NCBI GenBank assembly: GCA_900538355.1
Contig: UPXS01000011.1
Location: forward strand, 1-64,000
Length of the DNA: 64,000 bases
Reading direction: 5' to 3'
Source: an uncultured Veillonella sp.
GTDB lineage: Bacteria > Bacillota > Negativicutes > Veillonellales > Veillonellaceae
Each line of letters begins with the position of its first letter. Position 1 is the first letter of the stretch. The position numbers were made by a program, and so were the translations under genes. The notes below the pieces were generated by a model. That model did not search any database. It was given only the letters and a program-made list of their open reading frames with translations, and was not told the DNA's origin. Below, piece after piece: positions 8,095-16,402 of the stretch.

Positions 8095-9852
8095 CTAAAC
8101 GGATAAAATTTGTTTTGCATCAGCTACAATTTGCTCTAAAGAAACACCATTTTCTCGTAATAACTCTGTTGCATCATAACGATCGTGGAATTCTTTAGCA
8201 ATACCATAGTTTTTAACGCGCACATCAGATGGACCATAGAAACTAGCGATACGTTGGCCCCAACCGCCTTCAACTACACCATCTTCCAATGTAAATACTA
8301 CAGAATGATTTGCTTTCAACTCTTCCAGTAATGCTTCATCAAGGCCAGAAGCAAATTTAGGATTAACTACGGTTGCATGAATACCGTCTTTAGCCAATTC
8401 ATCAGCCACTTGATTAGCTAGATGATAGAAATTACCAAGCCCTAATAAGGCAATGCGTTCACCACGACGAGTCACTTCAGATTTATTTAAAATGCTGTAA
8501 TCAGTCGTATCGGCTACACCAGTAGATGTAAATTCACCTACAGGAACACGAATGGCCACAGGATGCTCGTGTTGATGCACTGCATATTCGGTCATAGCCA
8601 ACAATTCTTCATTATTAGTAGGTGCTAAGTATACTAAATTAGGAATGCTAGTAAGCATAGGTATATCAAAGAACCCTAAATGCGTGACATCATTCATTCC
8701 ATATACAGATGCCATATGATTGATAATAACAGCACTGTTATTATTGACGCAAAGATCTTGAACCAATTGGTCATAAGCGCGTTGTAAGAAGGTACTATCT
8801 ACACTGAACACTGGCTTAGCACCATTTTTAGCGATACCAGAACTCATTGCAATAGCATGTTCTTCCGCAATGCCTACGTCGATATATTGTTTACCAGCTT
8901 CGTTACGCCATTCAGCGTTAAAGCCAAAGCCACCTGGTGTCCCTGCATTAATAGCTACCACTGTTGGATCTACTTTAATTTGTTCCATCAAATAGTCCGC
9001 AATTGTACCAGCATAGGTCGGACCATGATGTTCCTTTTTGAGTTTACCTGTTTCTAAATCAAAAGGCATTGTCCAGTGGAAGGCTTCTTTATTTTGCTCT
9101 GCAATGGCATAACCCTTACCCTTTTGAGTAACGATGTGTAAAACGATTGGATGATCAATGTCTTTTACATCCTTGAATACATTGATCAATGTTTCTAAAT
9201 CATTACCATCGGCTACAAAATGATAATCTAAACCAAGAGCCTTAAAGATATTATTAGAGCTTTCACCATTAGTCTGGCGCAATTCACGAAGGCCACGATA
9301 CAAACCACCATGGTTTTCTGCAATGGATTGGTCATTATCGTTAACGATAATAATCATATTGCTATCTAATGTGGCCGCATAATCTAGACCTTCAAAGGCT
9401 TCCCCACCAGATAAAGAACCATCACCAATAATAGCAATAATATTTTCAGAGTCGCCCTTTAAATTTCGAGCAGTAGCCAGGCCAGATGCTAAGGAGATAG
9501 ATGTGGATGTATGACCAATGTTAAAGAAATCATGCTCACTTTCAGTAGGATCTGTATAGCCCGTTACATCATCATAATGATCGTGATCTAAGAACGCCAA
9601 TGCACGACCTGTAACCATCTTATGTACATAGGATTGATGAGATACGTCATATACAATCTTATCTACAGGAGAGTTAAATACATAGTGCAAGGCCATGATC
9701 ATTTCTGCTACGCCCATAGGTGGACCAAAATGGCCGCCGTGCTCAGATACCTTTGTCATGAGAGCTTGACGAGCCTGTGCTGTTAAATCTGTTAATTCAG
9801 CAATAGATAAGCCTTTTAAATCGGCTGGGGATTTTATATCAATTAAGTTCAT
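8095..9852 (-). CDS. 1-deoxy-D-xylulose-5-phosphate synthase-like enzyme
   Basis: Thiamine-diphosphate enzyme of the DXS/transketolase family, 585 residues, shorter than canonical DXS (about 620). Visible: the N-terminal HGGHFGPPMGVAEMIMALHYVF, VYDVSHQSYVHKMVTGR, the ThDP/Mg motif GDGSLSGGEAFEGLDYAA (about 142-160), the catalytic glutamate region DVGIAEEHAIAMSSGIA, and a C-terminal transketolase domain. Canonical DXS usually has GHQAYPHK where this has SHQSYVHK, so it may be a paralogue with a different acceptor. It stands alone, away from isoprenoid genes, and its promoter carries a MerR-type operator for the divergent regulator. Assignment to DXS proper is uncertain; membership of the family is sure. 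Confidence 0.85.
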   Translation of the reverse strand: MNLIDIKSPADLKGLSIAELTDLTAQARQALMTKVSEHGGHFGPPMGVAEMIMALHYVFNSPVDKIVYDVSHQSYVHKMVTGRALAFLDHDHYDDVTGYTDPTESEHDFFNIGHTSTSISLASGLATARNLKGDSENIIAIIGDGSLSGGEAFEGLDYAATLDSNMIIIVNDNDQSIAENHGGLYRGLRELRQTNGESSNNIFKALGLDYHFVADGNDLETLINVFKDVKDIDHPIVLHIVTQKGKGYAIAEQNKEAFHWTMPFDLETGKLKKEHHGPTYAGTIADYLMEQIKVDPTVVAINAGTPGGFGFNAEWRNEAGKQYIDVGIAEEHAIAMSSGIAKNGAKPVFSVDSTFLQRAYDQLVQDLCVNNNSAVIINHMASVYGMNDVTHLGFFDIPMLTSIPNLVYLAPTNNEELLAMTEYAVHQHEHPVAIRVPVGEFTSTGVADTTDYSILNKSEVTRRGERIALLGLGNFYHLANQVADELAKDGIHATVVNPKFASGLDEALLEELKANHSVVFTLEDGVVEGGWGQRIASFYGPSDVRVKNYGIAKEFHDRYDATELLRENGVSLEQIVADAKQILSV

Positions 9853-9969
9853 GGTAATCCTTTCTACACATTATATTTACTTCAGCTACAATCACCATAC
9901 ATAACCAAGTATAATGATTGTAAATATTGTCACTCAAAATAACTAGTGTTATACTTCAAGTATGTTTAT

Positions 9970-10000
9970 AGTATAAAACTTAAAGTTAGGTTTAAGTCAA
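9970..10000 (-). promoter_or_regulatory. MerR-type promoter with 19-bp spacer and dyad operator
   Basis: On the minus strand a TTGACT -35 (9995-10000) and a TATACT -10 (9970-9975) are separated by 19 bp, the long spacer characteristic of promoters activated by MerR-family proteins. The spacer holds a perfect dyad, ACTTAAA-6-TTTAAGT (9978-9997). The promoter points at the DXS-like gene; the MerR gene is divergent, 62 bases away. Confidence 0.82.
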
Positions 10001-10061
10001 TACAATTTATATTTATGGTTTTTATATCTGTCTATAACTTACATATATAAAAGGAGGTCCT

Positions 10062-10559
10062 ATGACATATACTGTTGGCGAAATCGCAAAAAAACTAAAT
10101 GTGGCACCTTCTACATTGCGTTACTATGATAAAGAAGGTCTATTACCCTTCGTAGAACGTTCTGCTGGTGGTATCCGTGTATTCCATGACACAGATATGG
10201 ATTGGTTAGAATTGATTGAATGCATGAAGCATACCGGTATGCCTATTAAGGAAATCAAACATTTTATCGACTACTGCGTCGAAGGTGATAGTCGCATTAA
10301 TGAAAGATTATCTATTATCAAAAATCAACGAGATCGCGTATTAGTAGAAATCGAAAGCCTACAAGCACGCTTGTCCATGCTAGAATTTAAAACATGGTTT
10401 TATGAACGAGCTCAAGCAAATGGAACTACTAGTTTTTATGAAAGCTTAACACCTGATGACGTTCCTGTAGAATATCATAAGTATTTCGAACGCAAATGGC
10501 GCGCCGATAAAGAAGCCGCTGAAAAAGGTGAAGCACCTAAAAAATATAAAGCTGTATAA
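10062..10559 (+). CDS. MerR family transcriptional regulator
   Basis: MerR-family activator of 165 residues. The N-terminal winged HTH (YTVGEIAKKLNVAPSTLRYYDKEGLLP) is followed by the family dimerisation helix near residues 80-115. Residues 48-65 (WLELIECMKHTGMPIKEI) resemble the aldehyde-responsive AdhR/NmlR-like group, including a cysteine (C54) in the second DNA-binding-domain helix region. It has a strong AAAGGAGGTCCT ribosome binding site. The divergent DXS-like gene has a promoter with a 19-bp spacer and dyad, so it is the probable target. The inducing signal is not deducible; an electrophile or aldehyde is my guess from the family. Confidence 0.9.
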   Translation: MTYTVGEIAKKLNVAPSTLRYYDKEGLLPFVERSAGGIRVFHDTDMDWLELIECMKHTGMPIKEIKHFIDYCVEGDSRINERLSIIKNQRDRVLVEIESLQARLSMLEFKTWFYERAQANGTTSFYESLTPDDVPVEYHKYFERKWRADKEAAEKGEAPKKYKAV

Positions 10560-10560
10560 C

Positions 10561-10593
10561 AAAGAGGAGCTATCCAACGGATAGCTCCTCTTT
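10561..10593. terminator. Bidirectional terminator between merR and DUF3343 gene
   Basis: A 15-bp perfect stem (AAAGAGGAGCTATCC / GGATAGCTCCTCTTT) with a 3-base loop is flanked by T-rich runs on both strands and can end both converging transcripts. Confidence 0.88.
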
Positions 10594-10652
10594 TTGCGTT
10601 ACATAATGATTATAGAACCGCTTAGATTAGCGACGCTAAAAGGCTCTAATGT

Positions 10653-10901
10653 TTATTTATTGGGACTTTCAAATATAGTTCTATACCCATCATCAGTGAC
10701 AGCAACGATTTGCTCAATCTCCTCTGTAGGATCATCTGTAAACGTAAAGTTTTCACCAGCATCAAAAGATGCACTCGTTCCACAAGAAGAACTCAAATCG
10801 CGAGGCACTGGACGGAGTTCTATATTGGTTACCCCTTCAGGGGCTTCACGCTTGAAGCGAATCGCTCCAAAGTGAGAGTAAAATGTGGCAATATATTTCA
10901 T
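10653..10901 (-). CDS. DUF3343 putative Se/S carrier protein
   Basis: Small (82 residues) member of the DUF3343 family, proposed selenium/sulfur carriers that co-occur with SelD, YedE and YedF. The N-terminal strand KYIATFYSHFGAIRFKREA and the motif LRPVPRDLSSSCGTSASF with its conserved CG pair (about residue 42) support this. A second, more divergent paralogue lies at 23702-23959. It follows yedE by 16 bases on the same strand, so the two probably form one transcript. Start at 10901 (ATG) is chosen over an upstream GTG; the ribosome binding site is weak. Function is inferred from family and neighbourhood. Confidence 0.78.
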   Translation of the reverse strand: MKYIATFYSHFGAIRFKREAPEGVTNIELRPVPRDLSSSCGTSASFDAGENFTFTDDPTEEIEQIVAVTDDGYRTIFESPNK

Positions 10902-10917
10902 AATCACTCATTTCTAC

Positions 10918-11979
10918 CTAAGCATTTGCTCGTTTTGTATTAAGGATAGCAATAATAAGAGCCACTACAAAACCAACACCTACTGCAATTTGACCATTCA
11001 ATGTAGGGCCAGCACCGGAGGCAGCTAAACCAAAGTTATGAGCGAATGCAGCACCTGCTGCAAGACCAAGTACTGTTACCGCAGAGTCAGAGTTACCTTC
11101 GCCAGTCATGATCAATTGACGCAATGGGCAACCACCAAGCAACACGCTACAGAAACCTGCAAGCGCCATACCTAGGAAGTTCCACAAGCCATCTGTATGT
11201 GCAATCGGTTGATTTTCAAAGCCAAGATGGAAATTACCAAAGCTAATATTTACAACAAATACACCAATGAGAACAGCTAAATAGCCAAAGATAAGGATAG
11301 ATTTTTTGAACAAGAATAAATCTCGGAAACCACCAACGGTACAAAGACGGCTAACTTGAGATAAGCCACCTACCACGAGACCTGCCGCCAATGAAATTAA
11401 CCAAGGTGCATGCATGGCACCTGGACCTTTTTGACTAAAGAAGATAAATGCTGGGGCCGCTACTACTAAAACTAACAAACCAACTTGGATAGCAGGCATC
11501 ATAGCGGACTCTAATTTACTCAATGCATAGGTACGTTGTAAAGAATAGCCTTTTTTCAAGAATATAGTACCAAAGCCGATACCACCAGCAAAACCAGCAA
11601 TACCGAACAAAGCATTTAAGTCCCCACCGCCAAGTCTTAAAATCATACGGATTGGGCAACCGAGGAACATCAAAGCACCAATCATAACAAAGAAGCCGAG
11701 AATAAATCGAATAATTGGAGAGGAACCACCTTTACTTTGGTGTTCACCACGAATCATGGACAATACATAAGCCCCTAAAATAAGACCGATAATTTCTGGA
11801 CGAATGTACTGTACTGGTTCGGCACGATGTAGGCCTAGACCACCGACAGTATCGCGAACAAAACAAGCAATACAGAAGCCCATATTGCCCGGATTGCCAG
11901 CTAGTACGAGGAAGCCTGCAATAGCGCCAATAATAAGGCCTGCAATAATTAAATTTCGTTTTTCATGAGACCCACTCAT
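10918..11979 (-). CDS. yedE: YedE family putative selenium transporter
   Basis: Integral membrane protein of 353 residues with about ten transmembrane segments, matching the YedE/YeeE family form linked to selenium metabolism. It contains the paired cysteine-bearing family motifs (IGALMFLGCPIRMILRLGGGD near residue 105 and SVLLGGCPLRQLIMTGEGNSD near residue 270), typical of YeeE-like thiosulfate or selenium importers. It heads a two-gene unit with DUF3343, and a divergent cysteine-desulfurase-family gene shares its upstream region. A clear AAAGGAG site precedes the ATG. Transport of a selenium species is inferred from the known co-occurrence of this subfamily with SelD. Confidence 0.85.
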   Translation of the reverse strand: MSGSHEKRNLIIAGLIIGAIAGFLVLAGNPGNMGFCIACFVRDTVGGLGLHRAEPVQYIRPEIIGLILGAYVLSMIRGEHQSKGGSSPIIRFILGFFVMIGALMFLGCPIRMILRLGGGDLNALFGIAGFAGGIGFGTIFLKKGYSLQRTYALSKLESAMMPAIQVGLLVLVVAAPAFIFFSQKGPGAMHAPWLISLAAGLVVGGLSQVSRLCTVGGFRDLFLFKKSILIFGYLAVLIGVFVVNISFGNFHLGFENQPIAHTDGLWNFLGMALAGFCSVLLGGCPLRQLIMTGEGNSDSAVTVLGLAAGAAFAHNFGLAASGAGPTLNGQIAVGVGFVVALIIAILNTKRANA

Positions 11980-12099
11980 AATAAACTCCTTTCAAACAAA
12001 CTACACTACAAATATATGAGTATATACTCGTACCCTATCAAGCATATGACTCATGATATAATAACCATAAATACACCTTGTTATTCATGGAGATTACCT

Positions 12100-13257
12100 A
12101 TGAACTATATCTATTTAGATAATGCCAGTACCACGTTCCCCAAAGCACCTAATGTGGCTAACGCCATGTCAAACTATATAACGAACTACGGTATCAATAT
12201 TAACCGTGGCTCCTACTCCCTCGCCTACGATGTAGAGGATATTATCTATACAACGAGACAACGAATAAACACCTTATTTAGCGGTCATGATCCATCTCAC
12301 GTCACCTTTACTCAGAATGTGACAATGAGCTTGAACATGGTCATCAAGGGCCTGTTGAAAGCCGGTGATCATGTACTTGTTAGCGCTATGGAGCACAACG
12401 CAGTCATGAGACCACTTACTCAACTACTTGAACAAGGTATTACCTTTGATATTATCCCTTGCGACAAAACTGGCTCCGTCCAACTTGAAAGTATAGAATC
12501 TCTCATTCGCCCCAATACAGTGGCTATGATTATCAATCACGCATCCAATGTATGTGGTACCGTACAACCTATTGAATCAATTGGTGCTATCTGCAAGGCT
12601 CACAATCTACACTTCATTGTAGATGCAGCTCAAACGGCAGGTGTCATCCCTATTGATGTGAAAGCATGTCATATAGACGCACTATGCTTTACAGGTCATA
12701 AAGGATTATTAGGCCCCCAAGGTATTGGTGGTATTATTTTGACCAAAGAAATGGCTCAGACCTTAACCCCACTTATTGCTGGCGGTACAGGCAGCTTTTC
12801 ACATTTAGAAACGATGCCTACCAACATGCCCGACGCCTTTGAAGCAGGCACGTTAAATCTACCTGGCATCATCGGCCTCAATGAAGGACTTTCCTACATC
12901 AAATCGGTCGGCATGAAGAACATTCATAACCACGAGCTAGCGTTGACCAATGCCTTCCTCGAAGGTTTACGTTCAATAACTGGAGTTAACATCATCGGCA
13001 AACAAGATATCCAAGATAGAACAGCCGTCATATCTATCACAATTGATGATATGGATGCTGCTAGTATTGCATACGAACTAGAGTCAAAGTATCACATCAT
13101 GACACGGGTCGGACTACACTGTGCTCCAAGAGCACACCAAGCGCTAGGTACCTATCCAGAAGGAACCGTGCGCTTCTCCTTTGGCTATGCCAACACACTT
13201 GAAGATGTGGAGGTTGCATTATCTGCACTACATACAATCATAAAGAATAGTAAATAA
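12100..13257 (+). CDS. Cysteine desulfurase family protein (selenium-linked)
   Basis: Fold-type I PLP enzyme of the class V aminotransferase family, 385 residues, resembling the cysteine desulfurase-like family (TIGR01977 type) found with selenium-dependent hydroxylase genes; it may mobilise S or Se from Cys/Sec. It has YLDNASTTFPKAP at the N terminus, HASNVCGTVQPI, the aspartate of FIVDAAQTAG, the PLP lysine in FTGHKGLLGPQGIGG, and the active-site cysteine loop in TRVGLHCAPRAHQALGT. The start at 12100 follows ATGGAGATTACCT; the longer reading frame upstream overlaps the yedE start region. It is divergent from yedE and ends at a strong UUCG-loop terminator. Confidence 0.85.
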   Translation: MNYIYLDNASTTFPKAPNVANAMSNYITNYGININRGSYSLAYDVEDIIYTTRQRINTLFSGHDPSHVTFTQNVTMSLNMVIKGLLKAGDHVLVSAMEHNAVMRPLTQLLEQGITFDIIPCDKTGSVQLESIESLIRPNTVAMIINHASNVCGTVQPIESIGAICKAHNLHFIVDAAQTAGVIPIDVKACHIDALCFTGHKGLLGPQGIGGIILTKEMAQTLTPLIAGGTGSFSHLETMPTNMPDAFEAGTLNLPGIIGLNEGLSYIKSVGMKNIHNHELALTNAFLEGLRSITGVNIIGKQDIQDRTAVISITIDDMDAASIAYELESKYHIMTRVGLHCAPRAHQALGTYPEGTVRFSFGYANTLEDVEVALSALHTIIKNSK

Positions 13258-13271
13258 TACTTATCAACGTT

Positions 13272-13299
13272 AAGGCTATATACTTCGGTATATAGCCTT
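13272..13299. terminator. UUCG-loop bidirectional terminator
   Basis: A 12-bp perfect stem (AAGGCTATATAC / GTATATAGCCTT) capped by TTCG and followed by TTTATAC on the plus strand separates the convergent desulfurase and nifB genes. Confidence 0.82.
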
Positions 13300-13307
13300 T
13301 TATACTT

Positions 13308-14138
13308 CTAGGCTTCACACAAACGGCCAATAGCATCAGCTCTACAGCGCTTACAGTGCGTCATCTGTGGCACATAGTGACCAATAAATTGACGCATGTT
13401 ATCGATTTCTTCTGAAGTCGGACCTCGGTGATGTTCAAAGGCTGTATCATGAACTGGAATCATAGCAATACAGTTCATCAAATCTACGCCCCATGCTTCT
13501 GCTTGTTTAGCAATGGCTGGTACATGGTCCATATTGACATCAGGCACTACTACAGTATTAATTTTAACAATTATATTCTTTTCCTTTAATTTTCGGATAC
13601 TTTCAGCCTGACGCTCTAACAAGATACGAGCCCCATCGATACCCTTGTAGATATTCCCCTCATAGCGAACCATGGAATACACATGTTTTGCAATTTCTGG
13701 ATCGATAGCATTAGCCGTAATCGTAACATGAGTAATCCCTAAATCAGCGATTTCATCGACATAATCAGGCACTGCTAAGCCATTACTAGATAAACAGAGC
13801 ATGACGTGAGGGAAATCGTTTTTAACGAGGCGGAATGTTTCTAGTGTCTTATCCGCATCACACATAGGATCCCCTGGGCCTGCAATGCCTACTACAGAGA
13901 TATCTTGACGAGCTTCAAACACCTTGTGCACAAAGGCCGCTGCCTCTTGTGGTGTATAAACGTGCTGCGTCACGCCCGGTCTATTTTCATTCGCACAGTC
14001 GTACTTACGATTACAATAATTACATTGAATATTACAATTCGGCGCTACTGGTAAATGTAAGCGTCCCCAATTAGCAGAAGCAGCCTTGTTGTAACATGGA
14101 TGATTTTGTAGGAAACTTTGTCCTTGAATTTCTTTCAT
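13308..14138 (-). CDS. nifB: NifB-type radical SAM Fe-S cofactor synthase (orphan)
   Basis: Radical SAM protein of 276 residues with the NifB hallmark N terminus: HPCYNKAASANWGRLHLPVAP, then CNIQCNYCNRKYDC (CX3CX2C cluster site near residues 35-41) and NENRPGV. The C-terminal CKRCRADAIGRLC matches the NifB tail that binds substrate clusters. No NifX-like domain follows, as in short archaeal NifB. NifB fuses two [4Fe-4S] units with an added carbon and sulfur to make NifB-co, the nitrogenase cofactor core. No nifHDK, nifEN or related gene is in the window; instead it is third in a trio with a 4Fe-4S membrane protein and a ModA-like protein. The client enzyme is unknown. Confidence 0.88.
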   Translation of the reverse strand: MKEIQGQSFLQNHPCYNKAASANWGRLHLPVAPNCNIQCNYCNRKYDCANENRPGVTQHVYTPQEAAAFVHKVFEARQDISVVGIAGPGDPMCDADKTLETFRLVKNDFPHVMLCLSSNGLAVPDYVDEIADLGITHVTITANAIDPEIAKHVYSMVRYEGNIYKGIDGARILLERQAESIRKLKEKNIIVKINTVVVPDVNMDHVPAIAKQAEAWGVDLMNCIAMIPVHDTAFEHHRGPTSEEIDNMRQFIGHYVPQMTHCKRCRADAIGRLCEA

Positions 14139-14140
14139 AA

Positions 14141-14947
14141 TTAACCTTTCCGACCAAATCTAATAGCATCTTTATGGCATACATGTAAGCAATCACCACA
14201 GTTGGTGCAATTCATTTCATTTGGTCGTGTTCCCATTTCACAAACACGTAGACACGCATCACAATCGTCACAATCACTAGTTTTATATACTTTAAAAATG
14301 GAAATTTTACGTAATAATTCCATTACCCCACCAAATGGACATACAAAGCGACACCATGCATTGGCGATGATAAGGGAACCTGCAATAATGGACACGACCG
14401 TTATAGTGCGAGCCGCCCAATACCATTCGGAGAACTGCATAGATAAAATGACAGCATTAAAATATTCATCGCTCGTCCGAATTGGAATCATAATACGAGG
14501 ATTACCAAATTTGAAGTATACTACGAGCCCTAAAATTATAGTGACTACCATGCCGAGTTGAAGAAAACGCATATAATTCTTACGATTTCTTAGTGGTCCC
14601 ATAGATATTTTTCCTAGCATTTGGTTAACCCACCCACTTGGGCAGAACCAACTACAGAATGCTCGACCAAAGAATACGACCATAATTGGCAGAATAATCC
14701 ACCAAGCATAGAAATATGTGGTAATGCGGCCCCAGCAGGTAATCATGGAACAGCTTTCACAGTTAACAAAAGGCACGATATAGGGGCATCGGAATATACC
14801 ATAATATACCCATTTCCCCATAATAAAGAGGAATATAAACTGTACAATACGACGCCAAAGCGTTAAATTCTTAGGGGCTTGTTTACCAGATATACCAGAA
14901 CTGCCTTGAGCCCCACAGGATGTAGATGACGGACAATGACTACACAT
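14141..14947 (-). CDS. 4Fe-4S membrane protein (NapH/NosR-like)
   Basis: Polytopic ferredoxin-like membrane protein of 268 residues. Four to five transmembrane segments carry two CX3CP motifs (CSWFCPSGW near 118 and CRFVCPFGG near 203), as in NapH, NosR and CcoG. Two C-terminal 4Fe-4S sites follow (CDDCDACLRVCEMG and CTNCGDCLHVCHKDAI). The N terminus also has several cysteines (CSHCPSSTSCG). It likely passes electrons across or along the membrane. It overlaps the upstream binding-protein gene by 8 bases and precedes nifB by 2 bases, so the three are translationally coupled. A role in reducing or loading clusters for NifB is inference. Confidence 0.85.
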   Translation of the reverse strand: MCSHCPSSTSCGAQGSSGISGKQAPKNLTLWRRIVQFIFLFIMGKWVYYGIFRCPYIVPFVNCESCSMITCWGRITTYFYAWWIILPIMVVFFGRAFCSWFCPSGWVNQMLGKISMGPLRNRKNYMRFLQLGMVVTIILGLVVYFKFGNPRIMIPIRTSDEYFNAVILSMQFSEWYWAARTITVVSIIAGSLIIANAWCRFVCPFGGVMELLRKISIFKVYKTSDCDDCDACLRVCEMGTRPNEMNCTNCGDCLHVCHKDAIRFGRKG

Positions 14948-15803
14948 CTTTCACACCAAACCTTTCTATCAAATCGAGACCTCTCGCACTATGAACGGAT
15001 GTAAATCCGTGATTTTCTAAGATTTGTTGTCCTTCTTGGGACCGTGTAAATTCAATATAATCTGCAGCCAGTGCACGATCTTGTACATATTTCATTGTAT
15101 TAATGGTGAAAGTAAGTGGTGCAGGCGGCACAAATTGTGCAGGAATGGGGAAGTACTCTATACGATCCTTAAACCGATCATGGGTAGTAAGGCGCTTTTC
15201 AATGATAGATACATCCGCTTTACCTTCGACAAGATCACACATCATGGAGATTACACAAGCACTTTCGGCAATCATGTTTTTCATAATGCCATCGGTTAAT
15301 CCAGAGAGCTTCATAATCCCTTTTACAGAGGCACTACCAGGAGGTGATGCACCTAATGGCAACATAACGCGTACACCGGGCTCTGCCATATCCTTCAAAT
15401 CCCTAATCCCGGCAGGGTTCCCCTTAGGTGTAACGATGACGTAATCCGTAAAACATAATGGTTCAAACGCGATACTTACGCCCTTTTTGCGCATATTTTT
15501 CGCTAGATCCAAACCACGAGCCCCAAAGACTTCGGTGCGGCTTTTTTCGGCAAGCAGTGATTTACCAATAGCACCTGCAAAGGCACCAGTGTACTGAATA
15601 TTGTGCCCTGTGTGCATCGTATAGACTTGGTTTAAATCGAGAAATGCTTCCGACAAACCTCCACAAGTCCATACTTGCAATGAATCAGACTGTGTTGGCT
15701 TATAGGCACCTCGTATAAACGACGGTACCGCTGACGCGGCTGCTAACGCTAAAGCACCACCAATAAACTGGCGACGGGATATATCCTTTTTCAAAAATCC
15801 CAT
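14940..15803 (-). CDS. Tat-exported ModA-like substrate-binding protein
   Basis: Type II periplasmic binding protein resembling molybdate/tungstate-binding ModA/WtpA. The N terminus carries a twin-arginine signal (SRRQFIGGALALAAASAVP). The mature part shows VWTCGGLSEAFLDLNQVY, TDYVIVTPKGNPAGIRDLKD and the C-terminal EFTRSQEGQQILENHGF of this superfamily. No transporter subunits accompany it; instead it heads an operon with a 4Fe-4S membrane protein and NifB. The start at 15803 is chosen for its GAAAGGTGG site. Export by Tat is unusual for ModA and fits a folded or metal-loaded state. The ligand is unknown; molybdate or another oxyanion is plausible. Confidence 0.8.
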   Translation of the reverse strand: MGFLKKDISRRQFIGGALALAAASAVPSFIRGAYKPTQSDSLQVWTCGGLSEAFLDLNQVYTMHTGHNIQYTGAFAGAIGKSLLAEKSRTEVFGARGLDLAKNMRKKGVSIAFEPLCFTDYVIVTPKGNPAGIRDLKDMAEPGVRVMLPLGASPPGSASVKGIMKLSGLTDGIMKNMIAESACVISMMCDLVEGKADVSIIEKRLTTHDRFKDRIEYFPIPAQFVPPAPLTFTINTMKYVQDRALAADYIEFTRSQEGQQILENHGFTSVHSARGLDLIERFGVKDV

Positions 15804-16046
15804 GTACTTACCACCTTTCACTGAACTTTACAGTACTAAGCATATACTCACATTATAGTATAAAAACCATAAGCTTTCCTGATTATATGCATAAGTTTTA
15901 TTAATTCGGCTATATAGATTAATCATATAGAATCCGACTTTAAAGGTATTATTATAAATTTTCATCATATATTTCTATATCTATTATATTGAATATTTAT
16001 TACACTCAGTAAATATGATAATCCCTGAGAATCAAAGGAATAAAAA

Positions 16047-16075
16047 AGAGACTATGCGTTAAAGGCATAGTCTCT
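16047..16075 (-). terminator. Second terminator of rpsF-ssb-rpsR operon
   Basis: An 11-bp perfect stem (AGAGACTATGC / GCATAGTCTCT) with a 7-base loop is followed on the minus strand by TTTTTTATTCC. It backs up the terminator at 16091-16122. Confidence 0.82.
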
Positions 16076-16090
16076 ATTCATAAAAGCAAA

Positions 16091-16122
16091 AAGGCGATAC
16101 AACCAAATGGTTGTACCGCCTT
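16091..16122 (-). terminator. First terminator of rpsF-ssb-rpsR operon
   Basis: The stem AAGGCG-TACAACC / GGTTGTA-CGCCTT with one internal mismatch and an AAAT loop is followed by TTTTTGC on the minus strand, 11 bases after the rpsR stop. Confidence 0.82.
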
Positions 16123-16132
16123 GATTCATCAA

Positions 16133-16363
16133 TTATTCAGCAGTGAATGGCAATAAAGCAATTGCACGTGCACGTTTGATAGATGTAGTCAATTTGCGTT
16201 GATGTTTTGCGCAAGTACCGGAAATACGACGAGGTAAGATTTTGCCGCGTTCAGTCGTAAAACGACGAAGTTTAGCAACGTCTTTATAGTCGATTTGATC
16301 GATATGGTCTGCACAGAAAACGCATACTTTTCTTCTTGGCTTTCTGCCTCTATCTCTTCTCAT
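16133..16363 (-). CDS. rpsR: 30S ribosomal protein S18
   Basis: Small basic protein of 76 residues with the S18 signature region DYKDVAKLRRFTTERGKILPRRISGTCAKHQRKLTTSIKRARAIALLPF. An N-terminal CxFCADH motif suggests the zinc-type (C+) form. S18 pairs with S6 on the platform of the 30S subunit. It is last in the rpsF-ssb-rpsR operon, 39 bases after ssb, with an AAAGGAGGATT site, and is followed by two terminators. Confidence 0.98.
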   Translation of the reverse strand: MRRDRGRKPRRKVCVFCADHIDQIDYKDVAKLRRFTTERGKILPRRISGTCAKHQRKLTTSIKRARAIALLPFTAE

Positions 16364-16402
16364 TGCGAATCCTCCTTTTCGAATTAGTAGGAGTCCCTGA
16401 CA

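Larger units (their letters stand above)
15804..16132. other. Intergenic region with promoter of trio and tandem terminators
   Basis: This 329-base AT-rich gap separates the binding-protein gene from rpsR, both on the minus strand. It holds two terminators for the ribosomal operon (listed separately) and must hold the promoter of the nifB trio; a TATAAT on the minus strand near 15856 is the best -10 candidate, without a convincing -35. I see no gene. Confidence 0.5.
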
